Origin: a virus
IMG/VR virus record: IMGVR_UViG_3300009170_000034
Span: 1-21,838 of that record
Length of the DNA stretch: 21,838 bases
Direction: 5' to 3' (one strand)
The translations under genes and the position numbers were made by a program. Shown in pieces: positions 1 to 9,071 of the stretch. Position 1 is the first letter of the stretch; each line of letters opens with the position of its first letter. Below the pieces are notes generated by a model. The model was not told the origin of the DNA. It did not search any database and was given only the letters and a program-made list of their open reading frames with translations.

Positions 1-117
1 ATAAGATTTTATGAGCCTCTATTCACTGTAGAACAAGCTCAAGATGTACAAGCATACTCACTAGGTTCAAATAACCTATATTCATTTTCACTTAGGCTGA
101 AGGAGGCCTTCTACTAA
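1..117 (+). CDS. 3' end of an upstream tail-region gene (partial)
   Basis: Frame 1 is open from the window edge to a TAA at 115-117 and encodes the last 38 residues of a protein ending in LKEAFY. The stop shares its last A with the ATG of the giant tail gene (TAATG), the same junction style used elsewhere in this window, which supports it as a real gene end. From its position just before a J-like protein it is probably a tail-tip or tail-assembly component. The visible fragment carries no motif I recognise, so the product is unknown. The ribosome binding site of the next gene (GAAGGAGG, 99-106) lies inside its last codons. Confidence 0.7.
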   Translation: MRFYEPLFTVEQAQDVQAYSLGSNNLYSFSLRLKEAFY

Positions 118-3100
118 TGGCAGAACGTAATATATCTTCCACATTAAAAATATCTCTACAGAATAATGAGCCTTTCCTTTACTATCACTTAGTAAAATTT
201 GAAAAGCCCAAACCCTCTGCCGCGGAAGGCGCTACCACAGAAAAGGGTACGGATTATGTTTATGTTACTGATGCCCCTCACACCGTAAAGTGGGATGATT
301 TATCTTTAGATTCTCAAGGTCTAGCTAATGGAATTCAAACTTATCATGCAAATAGAATCCTAAATATAGGAACAATGCAAGAAAGTACAGAAGCTAGAGC
401 TTCTACCATGTCTCTTACTTTATCTACTATAGCACTGGGTACTACGGTTACTACACCTTTTCAAATGATTGTAACTATAGATCACAGTGAACTATCTTTC
501 GGAGAAGTTAACCTTATAGAGTTAGGTTTCAGAGAGGGGGATAAAATTAAATTAGAACTAGTAGCTAATGACTGGATTACAGGCACCCCGTATAGTGAGA
601 ATGACCTTGCAGAGTATCAAGGTATTATATATGCGTGTATATTAACTCATGCAGATTCTACAGGCAAAGAACCAGGTACTATTGGTGGTGCTTCTTATTG
701 GGAACAATCTAACCATGATAAATATGGAAGAATAGACAGATTTATTGGAAGTGGAACTTACCCACTTCATGCTAATATTATTATTACCCCTGTAGATACA
801 GGGTTCAGAACTGACGGTATAACCTACAGTTATACTCTTACTTTAGTTTCAGAAGAATTAACAACCCTTACTTCAGATAAATCTGCTACTACTTACTCTA
901 ACTATGTGAATAGGGAAGTATATATTTATAGAGCACATACTAACCCATCTACGGGTGTATTAATAGGGGATCCATTTCTATTATTTAAAGGAATTATAGC
1001 AGAAGGAAGTATACAGGAAAGTCCGCATGATACATCAACAATAACTTGGACTATTTCTAGTCATTGGGGAGACTTTGTACGTGTACAAGGTAGACTTACT
1101 TCTGATGCATCACACAGAGCATTAAGCTTAACAGGTAAGACAGATACTGAAGCCCTTTTACGCCCAGAATATGCTACAGATTACGGATTCATGCACGCAG
1201 ATAGATCTGTGAATGTTTTAGGTACTTATCAAACTCAAGAACTACGCTATAAGATGAAGAAGCGTGGTGGTCTAGCTGGTTGGCTGGGGGGTAGAAAAGT
1301 AAAAGAATACTACGAGACAGTAAATAATGATGTAGATTTACGTTTTAACTTAACCTCCAAATATCTACCTATTGTATATGGTGTACAAAAAGTAAGTAGT
1401 ATTCCTATATTTGCAGATATTGACCATTTAGATCCCTCAGAATTCTTTGTTGCTTTCGCACTATGTGAGGGTGAAATTGGAGGAATCTATGATATACATA
1501 TAGAGGATCAGCCTTCTGTATGTTCGGATTTAGAAGATTGGACAGTACGTGAGCCTACCCATGGGGGTACAGCAACCGATGAAGATAGTAACGTATCTGT
1601 ATATTGTTATGGTAGATCAGATAGAGGAGATGTATTAGCAGGAAACTCTTATATTAGTAATACTGAATCTACAATCCCATATTCTGATGGTACAGATCCC
1701 GATTATACTTTATATACGGGAGATGGGGCTACATGGGGAAGAATACCACGTGAAATAGGCAGAGATATAGGTGATGGAGTATATGCCTTCAGTCCTCTTG
1801 ATAATACACCTTCTCCTACAGGCATAACTCATGAAACTTCTTTCACTTTTACAATTCCTATGGATGCTACTTTTATTGCTCATACAGGTAAAGCAGATCA
1901 AAGAGCAAATGAATTGTTAGTAGATAAAGCTAACCATAGAGAATTCAAAATTCAAGTAGACTATTATGATGGAGACTCAAGTAACTATTGGGGTACTTCA
2001 CATCAATTACTAGATACTGCTTATGTTGTGGGAGCTTTCAAATTATCTGAAGGCGAAGAAACTATCCCACAATATGACTTTGTGGTAAAAGGTAAGTATA
2101 TAGAATGTTATAACTATGATTTTAGTTATGGTAAAAATCCCGTTCATACTAGTGATGATGTAGCTAACTTTATGCTTGGTGATACGGTAACCTTATCTCG
2201 TAGAATTCCTAGCACAGGAGTTTGGGAGGTAGCTCATGCTAATGTACAAATTAAAGATAAATGGTATTTTTATGATAATAATAAAGTACAACAATGGAGA
2301 TTCCGTTGGATTTACGGAACACCCGCTACAACTTTTGTTGATTTAACTTGTAGTAACGATGAAATAGCTAAAGAACTGAAAATGGAAGGTGGCGGTAATA
2401 CTTGGTATATGCATACCCATGAATACGCTACTACAGAAGGAGATGTAATAAGTCCTCCAGTAGTTTCAGCTACAGGTGCTGCTTATTTAGATCAATCAGG
2501 AGTAGGAGAATTAAAAATCACTCTGGATTCTGGAGATCCAGACTATGCAGCACTAAGTGCTCTATTAAGTGGGACTGCAACAAGCAAAGAAGTTTACATT
2601 GGAGTTTCTTCTGATCCCACATATTCTTTCTTAGTTACCGGATATGCGGCACCTGTAATAACTTTAGCGCCTCATACAGGTGCAGGCTATGTATTAGTTA
2701 ATCAACTTTTTGGTGGACAAACCAAAGTATTTGTAGCTAATATGGCATATCTAACAACTATTACCAATGTTAAAGTCGGTGATACTTTAGATGTTTATAG
2801 AGTTACTAATGGTATAGTAGAAACTAGACAGAAAACTATTTCTTATATCTATAACAATTATGCCTTTACTCAATCAGTATATGATCCAGCCTTTATACCA
2901 GGATTATATTCAGATTATTACACTGATCTTCCTGACTACGACACATATCAGGCCGGGCCTTTTAATGATATGCGAGTATCTATAAATCCTGCAATACAGC
3001 TATTAGATTATTTAACTAGTACTAAGTATGGTAGAGGTTTACAAATAGGAAAGGATTTAAATCTTTCATCATTCTTAAATAGTGCGAAACTGTGTGATGA

Positions 3101-6100
3101 TGAATCTAAAGTTACGGTAGTACAGTTAGGTAGCCTTACTGGTGTATCTATTGGGGATAAGTTTGAGTACAGACGAGATGATTTGGGGGTACCAGGTGGA
3201 CAGCCTCACTTAGTTTTCCAAGGAACAGTATCTTCTATTAGTTCCCATAATGGATATTCACAAATAGTTTTTGATGATGTTATAGGAAAATTAGGTTATC
3301 AATGGAGTGATTGGAGAGATTTTCAAATTGGAGATCTAATTTGGGGCTTTGATAGAGCTAAAGTTGTGACTTCTGGTATGCTGACTGGAAGTAAGGTAAC
3401 CTATGCAAGTTTTATAGATGATACGACTTACCCTCCTATTGCTATAGGTAATACTTATGAAACTATACCACTTACTGAATGTGCTCCTGAACAGGGCAGC
3501 GCAACTATATCAGTATCCACTGAGAGACTTGGGGGCCTGAAAAATTCTAATAATATTGTTAGATCTTGGACAGCGGATGATAATGGATTCACCTCACCCG
3601 GATATACTTTACATGACTCTGATGAAGTTAAGTATTGGAAATATTTAGGTTGGGAGGCACCAGAGCAACGCTTTGTAACTCGTCACCAATTAAACCAAGT
3701 AGTAAATACAAGTACTCCGATATTTGATAATATCAATTCTATGTTAATTCAATTTAACGGAATATTAAGGTATTCTAATGGGGCTTATGAATTAGATATT
3801 AAATCCGGCTCAGCACCTGTTAGTGACCCATACTGGGAAACTGGGATTAATTCCCTGTCAGAAGATGATATTATTGGAGATATTAAATTAGACGATAAAG
3901 GGCAAAAAAACTCTTATAATAGTATATCAGCAAATATAATTGATCCAAAGAATAAGTTCGGTGCAAGAAATATTTCTTTCTTTAATTCTACGTACCTAAA
4001 GCAGGATAAAGGCATACCTAAACAAGGTACTTTTGCTATGCCTGGTATTAGTAATTTCTTCTCAGCCAGAACTAATATTAAACAATACTTAGATGAGTCT
4101 AGGTATGGGTTATCTATATCCTTTAAAATGGATCCTAAGGGGTATTTATTACTTGCAGGGGAAATTATACGAATAAACTACAATAGATTTAAGTGGGTTA
4201 ATAAACTTTTCCGTATAGATAATTTAACACTAGAAAATTCAGGTTTAGTGCAAATAACTGCTACAGAGCATAATGATGAAGCTTATCTGATAGATTACAG
4301 TGATAGAAATTCTATGGATAATAATAAGGATAGCACGGCTAATCCTTCGCCTGTATTAATTCAACCACCTACAGGCTTAGCAGCTACGCAAGATTTAAAG
4401 GGTACAATCAGGCTAAATTGGACTCATTCTTCTTCTTATGATACAAATATACACTGGGTAGAGATTTGGGGTGTAGAAGCTACAAAAGATATAAATGGAA
4501 ATTATACACATGACATAGACCCAGAAACCTATGATGGTAACGATAGGGCTCTAGCTATTCCATTAGCTACTATTCAATCTGATGCATGGCCACATACAGG
4601 ATTTGATGAGCAAAGTTTACATGTGTACTTTTATTGGGTACGATATGTAAGACCTGCCAGCCCTCGTAACCCTAAATCTTATTACTCACCTTGGGAACCT
4701 TTAGGGGTTAATCTAGGGGTGGAAGGTCGTGCATTGAGTGCTTCTGGGGCAGATGCTTATACTATTGAATTGTTGCCTAATCCTATTATATTACAGGCAG
4801 ATTCTAATGGAAATATTGATCCCAGTGCTTATGTAAATACTGAAACTACAGTTAAAGCTTGGAGAGGACCTCTACCTTTAGATGCAGTAACAGGAACTCC
4901 TGGAGCGAATCAGTTTAGTGTTACTTCTCAACTATTAAACGGTACGATCGGAATTCCAGGTTCTGGTTCAGCAGTAGGTCAAACTGTATCTTTCGCAGCT
5001 ATGAGTAATATGACTACTAGTATTGCTAATGTTAAATACAATGTAAAACTAGAATCTGATACTAACATACTTTCTGTAATACAATCTATTACCAAGAATA
5101 TTAAAGGGGCAGATGCTTGGGATATAGTAGGTTCTAACGTTGAACATATATTTATAGCGGATGCCGCAGGCGAAGTATTGACTAATGATTTTAGTACTTT
5201 CTTTGATGTCTCTAAAGCAGGGGAAATTTATATATGGGATAACAGTAATCCCTATGATCTGCAAAGTTATCGTTATGGCGCTGTAGCGGGTAGTGGTCCT
5301 GAAGTAGTAGCGCAATATGATGCTAATGGTACTATTACGATTACAGGAGCTTCTACAATTTTAAATGCTGGAGGGCCAACTTCCGGGTATATTGATGTTC
5401 CTTTTTTACAATATGATGGCCAGGCCATATATACTAGACGTATAAGCCTGAAAAAAGTATTCTCAGGTATTAGAGGCGGACAAAGTTTCATTTTTGAAGA
5501 ATCGGCATATGGAGCAGAATTAACAGATGCTCATGTTGTATCTTGGACAGGGACTTTGGATTATACTACTGCGGTAGCTGTTGCACAGTTAGCTATTAAT
5601 GCTTCTTTGGATGGATTTATACGTCCAAATGATCGTATTACAGTTACTGATAATGAAGCTAACTTGGCGGGTACTCGTATTTATACAGGTAATGGAACTG
5701 ATAATGCTGCAACAGTTACTACAGGCAACTTCAGTTCACTTGTAGTCGAAACTTTCAGTGGTAGTGTTATTGTAGATGGCACTCTAAGTGGGGATAAATT
5801 AGTAGCTGATGCAGGTATATTTAATAACTTATTGGTAGGTAGTAATTTAGTTATAGGTGCTCAAGCTCCTGGGCCTCAAGCGTATGCAGGACAGTTATAT
5901 TCTTACCAAAAAACATCTTTCGGAGATTCAAGCCCTGGGTTCTTTATGGATCATGATGGATATTTCGATGTTGGAGATGGTTCTGGGTATATGCGATATG
6001 ATCCGGGATTAGGCCAAGTATCTATTAAAGGAATTGTAAATATTACTAGCGGTAACGCACAAATAGTTACTTGGAACGCGTATGGAACTTGTACTTTAGA

Positions 6101-7808
6101 TGCCTATAATAATAAAGTTTCTAAGTCTGGTGCGGATACTTATGATGGTAGCGTTATTAGCAATACTGCTTTAGGTTGGGGTGTCACTGCTGTACTTAAT
6201 CCAGCAAATACATATCAGGCTCTCATTTTTGGGCTTGCCTTAAATCAAAATACAGGTACTTTTACTGGTTCCGATATAGATTTTGGGTTTAGATTAGACC
6301 CGGGAGCTAATTTAGCATATATAAGAGAGGCTGGTGTAGAAAGTTGGGGTAGTTTCCCATATGTAACAGGTGATAGGCTTCAAGTTGTATATGAAGGCAC
6401 TTCTGTTAGATATATGATTGGTATAACTACTGTAGCTACAACTACAGGACATGCAGCAGGTGGCGTATATTTCTGGAAAGGTGTATTTTCTACTCCCGGT
6501 ACAGACATAACACAACAGATTGCTATTGTAGAAGGTGCTGGCTCTAAAGGGGAAACGGGAGACACAGGTGCTGATGGTGCTGATGGGGCTGATGGAGCAG
6601 GTGCTGTAACTATTCATTATACTAATTCTTCTCATGCTGTACCCGTTACTAATACTAATGTAGAGACTTGGACAGGTAGTCAAGGCTTATTTTATGTTTA
6701 TGATGGTGCCTCCCTTTTAACATTAGATTCTAATACACAAACCGCTAGTGCTCCTCTAACTGTAGGTAGATATAATTTAAATATAACTCCAGTAAGTGGT
6801 AACACTTTAACAGAGCCGAATATTACTGGTTCCGGTACCACAACAGCTAGCTTAGGGATATGGGGTAGTAACTTAACTACTGCAACTGTGTATAGAATTA
6901 CCGCTTATATTAGGGATCTTGGAGACACTTTATATACTTTATCCCAGGATGTTAGTTTAACTCCTGCTTTTGAAGGTGCTGATGGTAGTAATGGTGCTGA
7001 TGGTGCTGATGGTGATAGTGCAGTCTCTATTAACCATACTAATATATCTCACGCTGTACCCGTTGCTATTTCAGGAGTTGCTAATTGGTCTGGAAGTCAA
7101 GCATTATTTTATGCATATGATGGTGCTTCCTTACTATCTTTAAATACTAATACACAAACTGGTAGTGCTCCTGTAACTGTAGGCAGATATAATTTGGATA
7201 TAAATTGGGTAAGTGGAGATACTCTAACAGAACCAGCTATTACTGGAGCAGTTGGAACAACAGCTACTTTAGGTGTATGGGCAGGTACTTTAACTCAAGC
7301 TACTGTTTATAGGGTTACAGCTTATATCAGAGATTTTGGGAATACCTTATATACATTATCTGTAGATGTTAGTTTGACCCCTTCGAAAGATGGAGAATAT
7401 GGATCTGGTATGTATTCCATTACTTCGGGAACTACTAGTACTGCAAAAGACAGGATTACTGTTAGTCTTATAAATGGACAAACCGGAAGATCTTATGGCA
7501 TTAAAGGTGATACTTGTATAGTTGTAGCAAGTGATGGATCTCAGTCTAGTGCTTATAGATTAGGACCTATAACTACAGGAGCTCCTCGTTGGACTGAAGC
7601 TAATGATATCAATAGAAATGACTGGGATCCAGCGGGTTATTTCCTTGATGGTGACATGGTTGTCACTGGAAGTATAGATGCTAGGGAATTAAAGATCTCT
7701 AACCTTACCGCAGAGGGTGTGCAGGGAATCTGGATGGATGGCCCAAATAACTGTATTAAGATATATTCAGGTAGCCAACTAAGAGTTAAATTAGGTAAGT
7801 TATCTTAA
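117..7808 (+). CDS. Giant lambda-J-like tail tip / host-specificity protein
   Basis: This 2563-residue protein is most likely the central tail-tip protein that contacts the host, more than twice the length of lambda J (about 1130 aa). A strong ribosome site (GAAGGAGG) sits 10 bases before the ATG. Seen in order: a segment around residues 378-435 (YLPIVYGVQKV) resembling the J-family N-terminal region; YGRGLQIGKDLNLSSF near 970; a J-type stretch at about 1189-1233 (STPIFDNI, FNGILRYSNGAYEL); a fibronectin-III-like region at 1417-1535 beginning PPTGLAA; DUF1983-like text near 1885 (VDGTLSGDKL); a possible ConA-like lectin module at 1982-2141; and two related domains at 2163 and 2302, each preceded by Gly-X-Y triplets. 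The C-terminus again has a J-like phrase (DMVVTGSIDARELKI). Receptor binding by the C-terminal half is inferred. There is no frameshift or internal stop. Confidence 0.9.
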   Translation: MAERNISSTLKISLQNNEPFLYYHLVKFEKPKPSAAEGATTEKGTDYVYVTDAPHTVKWDDLSLDSQGLANGIQTYHANRILNIGTMQESTEARASTMSLTLSTIALGTTVTTPFQMIVTIDHSELSFGEVNLIELGFREGDKIKLELVANDWITGTPYSENDLAEYQGIIYACILTHADSTGKEPGTIGGASYWEQSNHDKYGRIDRFIGSGTYPLHANIIITPVDTGFRTDGITYSYTLTLVSEELTTLTSDKSATTYSNYVNREVYIYRAHTNPSTGVLIGDPFLLFKGIIAEGSIQESPHDTSTITWTISSHWGDFVRVQGRLTSDASHRALSLTGKTDTEALLRPEYATDYGFMHADRSVNVLGTYQTQELRYKMKKRGGLAGWLGGRKVKEYYETVNNDVDLRFNLTSKYLPIVYGVQKVSSIPIFADIDHLDPSEFFVAFALCEGEIGGIYDIHIEDQPSVCSDLEDWTVREPTHGGTATDEDSNVSVYCYGRSDRGDVLAGNSYISNTESTIPYSDGTDPDYTLYTGDGATWGRIPREIGRDIGDGVYAFSPLDNTPSPTGITHETSFTFTIPMDATFIAHTGKADQRANELLVDKANHREFKIQVDYYDGDSSNYWGTSHQLLDTAYVVGAFKLSEGEETIPQYDFVVKGKYIECYNYDFSYGKNPVHTSDDVANFMLGDTVTLSRRIPSTGVWEVAHANVQIKDKWYFYDNNKVQQWRFRWIYGTPATTFVDLTCSNDEIAKELKMEGGGNTWYMHTHEYATTEGDVISPPVVSATGAAYLDQSGVGELKITLDSGDPDYAALSALLSGTATSKEVYIGVSSDPTYSFLVTGYAAPVITLAPHTGAGYVLVNQLFGGQTKVFVANMAYLTTITNVKVGDTLDVYRVTNGIVETRQKTISYIYNNYAFTQSVYDPAFIPGLYSDYYTDLPDYDTYQAGPFNDMRVSINPAIQLLDYLTSTKYGRGLQIGKDLNLSSFLNSAKLCDDESKVTVVQLGSLTGVSIGDKFEYRRDDLGVPGGQPHLVFQGTVSSISSHNGYSQIVFDDVIGKLGYQWSDWRDFQIGDLIWGFDRAKVVTSGMLTGSKVTYASFIDDTTYPPIAIGNTYETIPLTECAPEQGSATISVSTERLGGLKNSNNIVRSWTADDNGFTSPGYTLHDSDEVKYWKYLGWEAPEQRFVTRHQLNQVVNTSTPIFDNINSMLIQFNGILRYSNGAYELDIKSGSAPVSDPYWETGINSLSEDDIIGDIKLDDKGQKNSYNSISANIIDPKNKFGARNISFFNSTYLKQDKGIPKQGTFAMPGISNFFSARTNIKQYLDESRYGLSISFKMDPKGYLLLAGEIIRINYNRFKWVNKLFRIDNLTLENSGLVQITATEHNDEAYLIDYSDRNSMDNNKDSTANPSPVLIQPPTGLAATQDLKGTIRLNWTHSSSYDTNIHWVEIWGVEATKDINGNYTHDIDPETYDGNDRALAIPLATIQSDAWPHTGFDEQSLHVYFYWVRYVRPASPRNPKSYYSPWEPLGVNLGVEGRALSASGADAYTIELLPNPIILQADSNGNIDPSAYVNTETTVKAWRGPLPLDAVTGTPGANQFSVTSQLLNGTIGIPGSGSAVGQTVSFAAMSNMTTSIANVKYNVKLESDTNILSVIQSITKNIKGADAWDIVGSNVEHIFIADAAGEVLTNDFSTFFDVSKAGEIYIWDNSNPYDLQSYRYGAVAGSGPEVVAQYDANGTITITGASTILNAGGPTSGYIDVPFLQYDGQAIYTRRISLKKVFSGIRGGQSFIFEESAYGAELTDAHVVSWTGTLDYTTAVAVAQLAINASLDGFIRPNDRITVTDNEANLAGTRIYTGNGTDNAATVTTGNFSSLVVETFSGSVIVDGTLSGDKLVADAGIFNNLLVGSNLVIGAQAPGPQAYAGQLYSYQKTSFGDSSPGFFMDHDGYFDVGDGSGYMRYDPGLGQVSIKGIVNITSGNAQIVTWNAYGTCTLDAYNNKVSKSGADTYDGSVISNTALGWGVTAVLNPANTYQALIFGLALNQNTGTFTGSDIDFGFRLDPGANLAYIREAGVESWGSFPYVTGDRLQVVYEGTSVRYMIGITTVATTTGHAAGGVYFWKGVFSTPGTDITQQIAIVEGAGSKGETGDTGADGADGADGAGAVTIHYTNSSHAVPVTNTNVETWTGSQGLFYVYDGASLLTLDSNTQTASAPLTVGRYNLNITPVSGNTLTEPNITGSGTTTASLGIWGSNLTTATVYRITAYIRDLGDTLYTLSQDVSLTPAFEGADGSNGADGADGDSAVSINHTNISHAVPVAISGVANWSGSQALFYAYDGASLLSLNTNTQTGSAPVTVGRYNLDINWVSGDTLTEPAITGAVGTTATLGVWAGTLTQATVYRVTAYIRDFGNTLYTLSVDVSLTPSKDGEYGSGMYSITSGTTSTAKDRITVSLINGQTGRSYGIKGDTCIVVASDGSQSSAYRLGPITTGAPRWTEANDINRNDWDPAGYFLDGDMVVTGSIDARELKISNLTAEGVQGIWMDGPNNCIKIYSGSQLRVKLGKLS
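6540..6602 (+). repeat. Collagen-like Gly-X-Y stretch 1 in the tail protein
   Basis: Codons for residues 2142-2162 encode seven consecutive Gly-X-Y triplets (GSK, GET, GDT, GAD three times, GAG). The three GAD triplets are tandem copies of a nine-base unit close to GGTGCTGAT (6567-6593), so this DNA could change length by slippage. In phage fibres such stretches commonly act as trimeric linkers; that role here is inferred. Confidence 0.85.
6603..6968 (+). repeat. Tandem tail domain, copy 1
   Basis: Residues 2163-2284 (beginning AVTIHYTN) form the first of two homologous domains. The next copy starts 139 residues later. Shared segments include SHAVPV, YDGASLL, TVGRYNL, TLTEP, TVYR, TAYIRD and DVSLTP. 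The composition is rich in Thr, Ser and Tyr with regular beta-like spacing, as in Ig-like or receptor-binding fibre domains; the fold is inferred. Confidence 0.85.
6975..7019 (+). repeat. Collagen-like Gly-X-Y stretch 2 in the tail protein
   Basis: Residues 2287-2301 encode five Gly-X-Y triplets (GAD, GSN, GAD, GAD, GDS). They lie just before the second tandem domain, as stretch 1 lies before the first. The linker plus domain therefore appears to have been duplicated as one unit. Confidence 0.85.
7020..7385 (+). repeat. Tandem tail domain, copy 2
   Basis: Residues 2302-2423 (beginning AVSINHTN) repeat the preceding domain with many substitutions, concentrated near the start and middle of the module. 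The strand-like blocks YDGASLL, TVGRYNL, TAYIRD and DVSLTP are unchanged. The divergence at both DNA and protein level shows an old duplication, not an assembly artefact. Confidence 0.85.
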
Positions 7809-7810
7809 TT

Positions 7811-9070
7811 TTAAATAGTAAGAGGCCCTGGATATCTAGGGCTTTCTGCTTTTATAGCTACCAAAACTGCACAAGTTACCAGAATATTGTGATCTTTCAT
7901 AAATTGATTTGGATAATAGGTAGTTTTTTTAAATTCTTGAAATCTAATATCTGTGTTATCAATAAAAATAGCCTGTTCTTTATGGGTGTAGTATAAAAAA
8001 GAGTTTTCATTCCAAAAACTTACATGGGTGGGATCTTGCCAAGCCCCTCGGCCATCCGTGCTTGGAACTTCTATAAAAACCCAACCGCCTGGTGCCAAAA
8101 CTCTATGAATCTCAGCCATTATTTTTCTAGTATCATTTAAATGTTCTAAAATATGGTGGGCATGCATAACTCCTACGCTATTATCTGGTAGTGGTATACC
8201 ATCATTAAGATCTGCTACATAGTCAGCATTTTCTCTTATATCTATGGTTTTATAATCTGAATAAGGGTACAGCCCTCCACCCAGATCTATCTTTAGAAGT
8301 CCTCTATCTACTGCATCTTTTTCTGCTAATGCTCTGACATGAATATCAAATAGTTGCACAGTAGTATCTTGGATTAATTGATTACGAGCTAACCAGGTAT
8401 TATCCCCTGTAATTCTATATACATACAAAGGTTTAGTGTTAAACTTTATTTTTGTAGCTAAATAGGTGCGAATACACAGCTCGTGATCATCACATACAGA
8501 TAGTTTTGAATTATGCCCACCAATTTGTTTATATACGGAAGTACGCCAAGCTCTTACATGATCTGGAGCAAACCAAATATAACATAAACTATGGCTAGTA
8601 GCGGGAAAATGATTCATAGAATAACATTCTTTACCATTCCAATTATATGTTTTGTATGTCCATCCCATAGCAGGATTAAATGGTATAAACTTATCTTCCA
8701 TATGATTCACAATAGAATTACTATAAACAAACCCTATAGTTTCATCCTGAAAATCTTTATTTAGTTCATATAAACAGTCTGTAGTTAATAAGTCATCATG
8801 ATCTACTTCTACTAATATATCTCCCGAACCTAAATGGAAAGCTAAATGTTTGATAGCTCCTATGTTAGGTTCTGGATTTTCATTTACATATATAGATACT
8901 TTTTTATTAGCGCGTATTACTTCGGGAAGTTCTTCCTGCTTCATACCATTATTTAAGTATAGAACCCACTCCCAATTAGTATAAATCTGACTAGTTATAC
9001 TATAGTATAACTCTAATAAGAAAGGTAAATTTTTAACTGAGTGGGTTGGTGTTATAATACTAAATTTCAT
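7811..9070 (-). CDS. Fusion of a family 2 glycosyltransferase and a SAM methyltransferase
   Basis: This 419-residue protein has two enzyme halves. Residues 1 to about 245 are a GT-A fold, family 2 glycosyltransferase: it opens FSIITPTHS, and an acidic metal/nucleotide-sugar motif (VEVDHDDLL) lies near residue 90. Residues about 258-415 are a class I SAM methyltransferase: IDLGGGLYPYSD as the cofactor glycine motif, LPDNSVGVMHAHHILEHL as the post-I region, and RVLAPGGWVFIEVP as the typical later strand. The likely job is adding a sugar and methylating it or a neighbouring residue; the acceptor is unknown. It is the last gene of the leftward operon and starts one base after the previous stop. 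A GAAG-type ribosome site lies about nine bases before the ATG. I see no signal peptide or membrane segment. Confidence 0.85.
   Translation of the reverse strand: MKFSIITPTHSVKNLPFLLELYYSITSQIYTNWEWVLYLNNGMKQEELPEVIRANKKVSIYVNENPEPNIGAIKHLAFHLGSGDILVEVDHDDLLTTDCLYELNKDFQDETIGFVYSNSIVNHMEDKFIPFNPAMGWTYKTYNWNGKECYSMNHFPATSHSLCYIWFAPDHVRAWRTSVYKQIGGHNSKLSVCDDHELCIRTYLATKIKFNTKPLYVYRITGDNTWLARNQLIQDTTVQLFDIHVRALAEKDAVDRGLLKIDLGGGLYPYSDYKTIDIRENADYVADLNDGIPLPDNSVGVMHAHHILEHLNDTRKIMAEIHRVLAPGGWVFIEVPSTDGRGAWQDPTHVSFWNENSFLYYTHKEQAIFIDNTDIRFQEFKKTTYYPNQFMKDHNILVTCAVLVAIKAESPRYPGPLTI
7823..7853 (+). terminator. Probable rho-independent terminator of the tail gene
   Basis: A nine-pair stem (7823-7831 with 7836-7844, core GGCCCTGG, two G-T wobbles) closes a four-base ATAT loop and is followed by TTTC and then TTTT by 7853. 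It begins 14 bases after the tail stop codon and suits rightward termination. On the other strand it has no trailing U run. It lies inside the last codons of the convergent leftward glycosyltransferase gene, so the two 3' ends overlap as transcripts. Confidence 0.55.
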
Positions 9071-9071
9071 A

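Noticed and set aside
6312-6683. 123-codon leftward open frame antisense to the tail gene
   Set aside because: Low-complexity Ser/Thr/Tyr text mirrors the repeat-rich sense strand, and it opposes a well-supported coding frame.
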